Shown here: piece after piece, positions 4,961-5,526 of the stretch | How positions within the stretch are numbered: the stretch's first letter is position 1 | Layout of the letters: each line of letters opens with the position of its first letter | NCBI GenBank assembly: GCA_030615475.1 | Contig: JAUWZF010000089.1 | Span: 1-5,526, forward strand | Origin: Dehalococcoidales bacterium | Lineage (GTDB): Bacteria; Chloroflexota; Dehalococcoidia; Dehalococcoidales; RBG-16-60-22 | Reading direction: 5' to 3' | DNA length: 5,526 bases | Made by a program: the position numbers and the translations under genes | Notes under the pieces: generated by a model | Database searches by the model: none | What the model was told of the DNA's origin: nothing | What the model saw: the letters and a program-made list of their open reading frames with translations, nothing else

Positions 4961-5526
4961 ATGCCCCTTAATATTGCTGCCGCCATAGTTATCGGCTACT
5001 TACTGGGTTCCATCCCCTTTGCCTATATCATCACCCGCCTCAAGAAAGGGATTGATATCCGGCAGAAAGGCAGCGGCAATGTCGGCGCCCTGGCCGCCTG
5101 GCGGGAGGTAGGGCCTGGTTTCGGCATTATCGCCCTCGCGTCAGACGTGGGCAAAGGCGTCCTGGCCGTATATGTCGCCCGGTGGCTGGGACTCGACCTT
5201 CTCTGGATATGCGTTGCCGGATTCGCCGCCGTGGCGGGGCATAACTGGCCCGTCTTCCTGAAGTTCCGGGGAGGCAAGGGGGCAGCGACCATTATGGGCG
5301 TGCTCCTGGCTTTTATGCCCGTCCAGTTTGCCATCGGCCTCGGCATAGCCATACTGGTCGTCATACCTACCAGCAATATCAGGCTCGGCATGATTGGCCT
5401 GGCCTGCATACCGCTAATTGCCTGGCTATTTCACAGGCCGTCCGAATATATCTTCTACCCCCTGGCCCTTATTCTCTTCCTGGCTGCCTATACCCTCATC
5501 GGCCTCAAGGGAGAGATGGCCAGAGC
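4961..5526 (+). CDS. plsY: Acyl-phosphate:glycerol-3-phosphate acyltransferase PlsY (cut by the window end)
   Basis: PlsY is an inner-membrane enzyme that moves an acyl group from acyl-phosphate to glycerol-3-phosphate, giving lysophosphatidic acid, the first step of phospholipid synthesis. The 188 visible residues show LLGSIPFAYIITRLKKGIDI (14-33), motif 1 with GSGNVGA (37-43), SDVGKG (61-66), motif 2 GHNWPVFLKFRGGKG (93-107) and five or more hydrophobic spans. The family is about 190-220 residues long, so only the end is missing. One deviation is that the usual GA-T-N after GSGN is GA-L-A here (residues 42-45), so the conserved Asn is absent. AAGGAG lies six bases before ATG 4961. The gene is 12 bp behind the DegV gene and clearly co-transcribed with it. 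Confidence 0.95.
   Translation, partial: MPLNIAAAIVIGYLLGSIPFAYIITRLKKGIDIRQKGSGNVGALAAWREVGPGFGIIALASDVGKGVLAVYVARWLGLDLLWICVAGFAAVAGHNWPVFLKFRGGKGAATIMGVLLAFMPVQFAIGLGIAILVVIPTSNIRLGMIGLACIPLIAWLFHRPSEYIFYPLALILFLAAYTLIGLKGEMAR

Overview
The window looks like an ordinary chromosomal stretch of a mid-to-high GC bacterium, most likely an anaerobe. The gene set is a C_GCAxxG_C_C redox protein, NTF2-like and cupin small proteins, a PadR regulator with a HAAS-type membrane partner, and a DegV-PlsY lipid pair. It would fit Chloroflexota (Dehalococcoidia-like) or Firmicutes-type anaerobes. I hold the taxonomy loosely because it rests on gene content alone. There are no insertion sequences, CRISPR arrays or prophage genes.

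The left half (1-2600) reads on the minus strand. In transcription order it holds a tRNA-Leu(UAG) with a good sigma-70-type promoter, a small cupin gene only 32 nt behind the tRNA, a strong Rho-independent terminator, an NTF2/SnoaL-like gene, and a two-domain C_GCAxxG_C_C protein. The right half (2700-5526) reads on the plus strand: PadR regulator, HAAS-like multi-pass membrane protein, DegV/FakB-like fatty-acid-binding protein and the start of plsY. No terminator is visible between these four genes. The tRNA and padR are divergent and share a 208 bp control region.

The most interesting item is the C_GCAxxG_C_C gene. Its strong ribosome binding site and ATG (927) lead to codon 23, which is TGA, and the same frame then runs on to a TAA at 70-72. 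The TGA sits exactly where the family has its first conserved cysteine. A hairpin with a G at the start of its apical loop lies about 21 nt downstream, as expected of a bacterial SECIS element. I read this as a probable selenoprotein, with a nonsense mutation or sequence error as the alternative. An internal second copy of the module has Cys at the equivalent position.

The second oddity is the DegV gene. The family N-terminus, containing the TDS motif, is in frame behind a well placed Shine-Dalgarno, but the codon in the start position is ACG. The DegV-PlsY pairing suggests use of exogenous or recycled fatty acids: DegV/FakB presents a fatty acid to a FakA kinase, and PlsY transfers the acyl group from acyl-phosphate to glycerol-3-phosphate.
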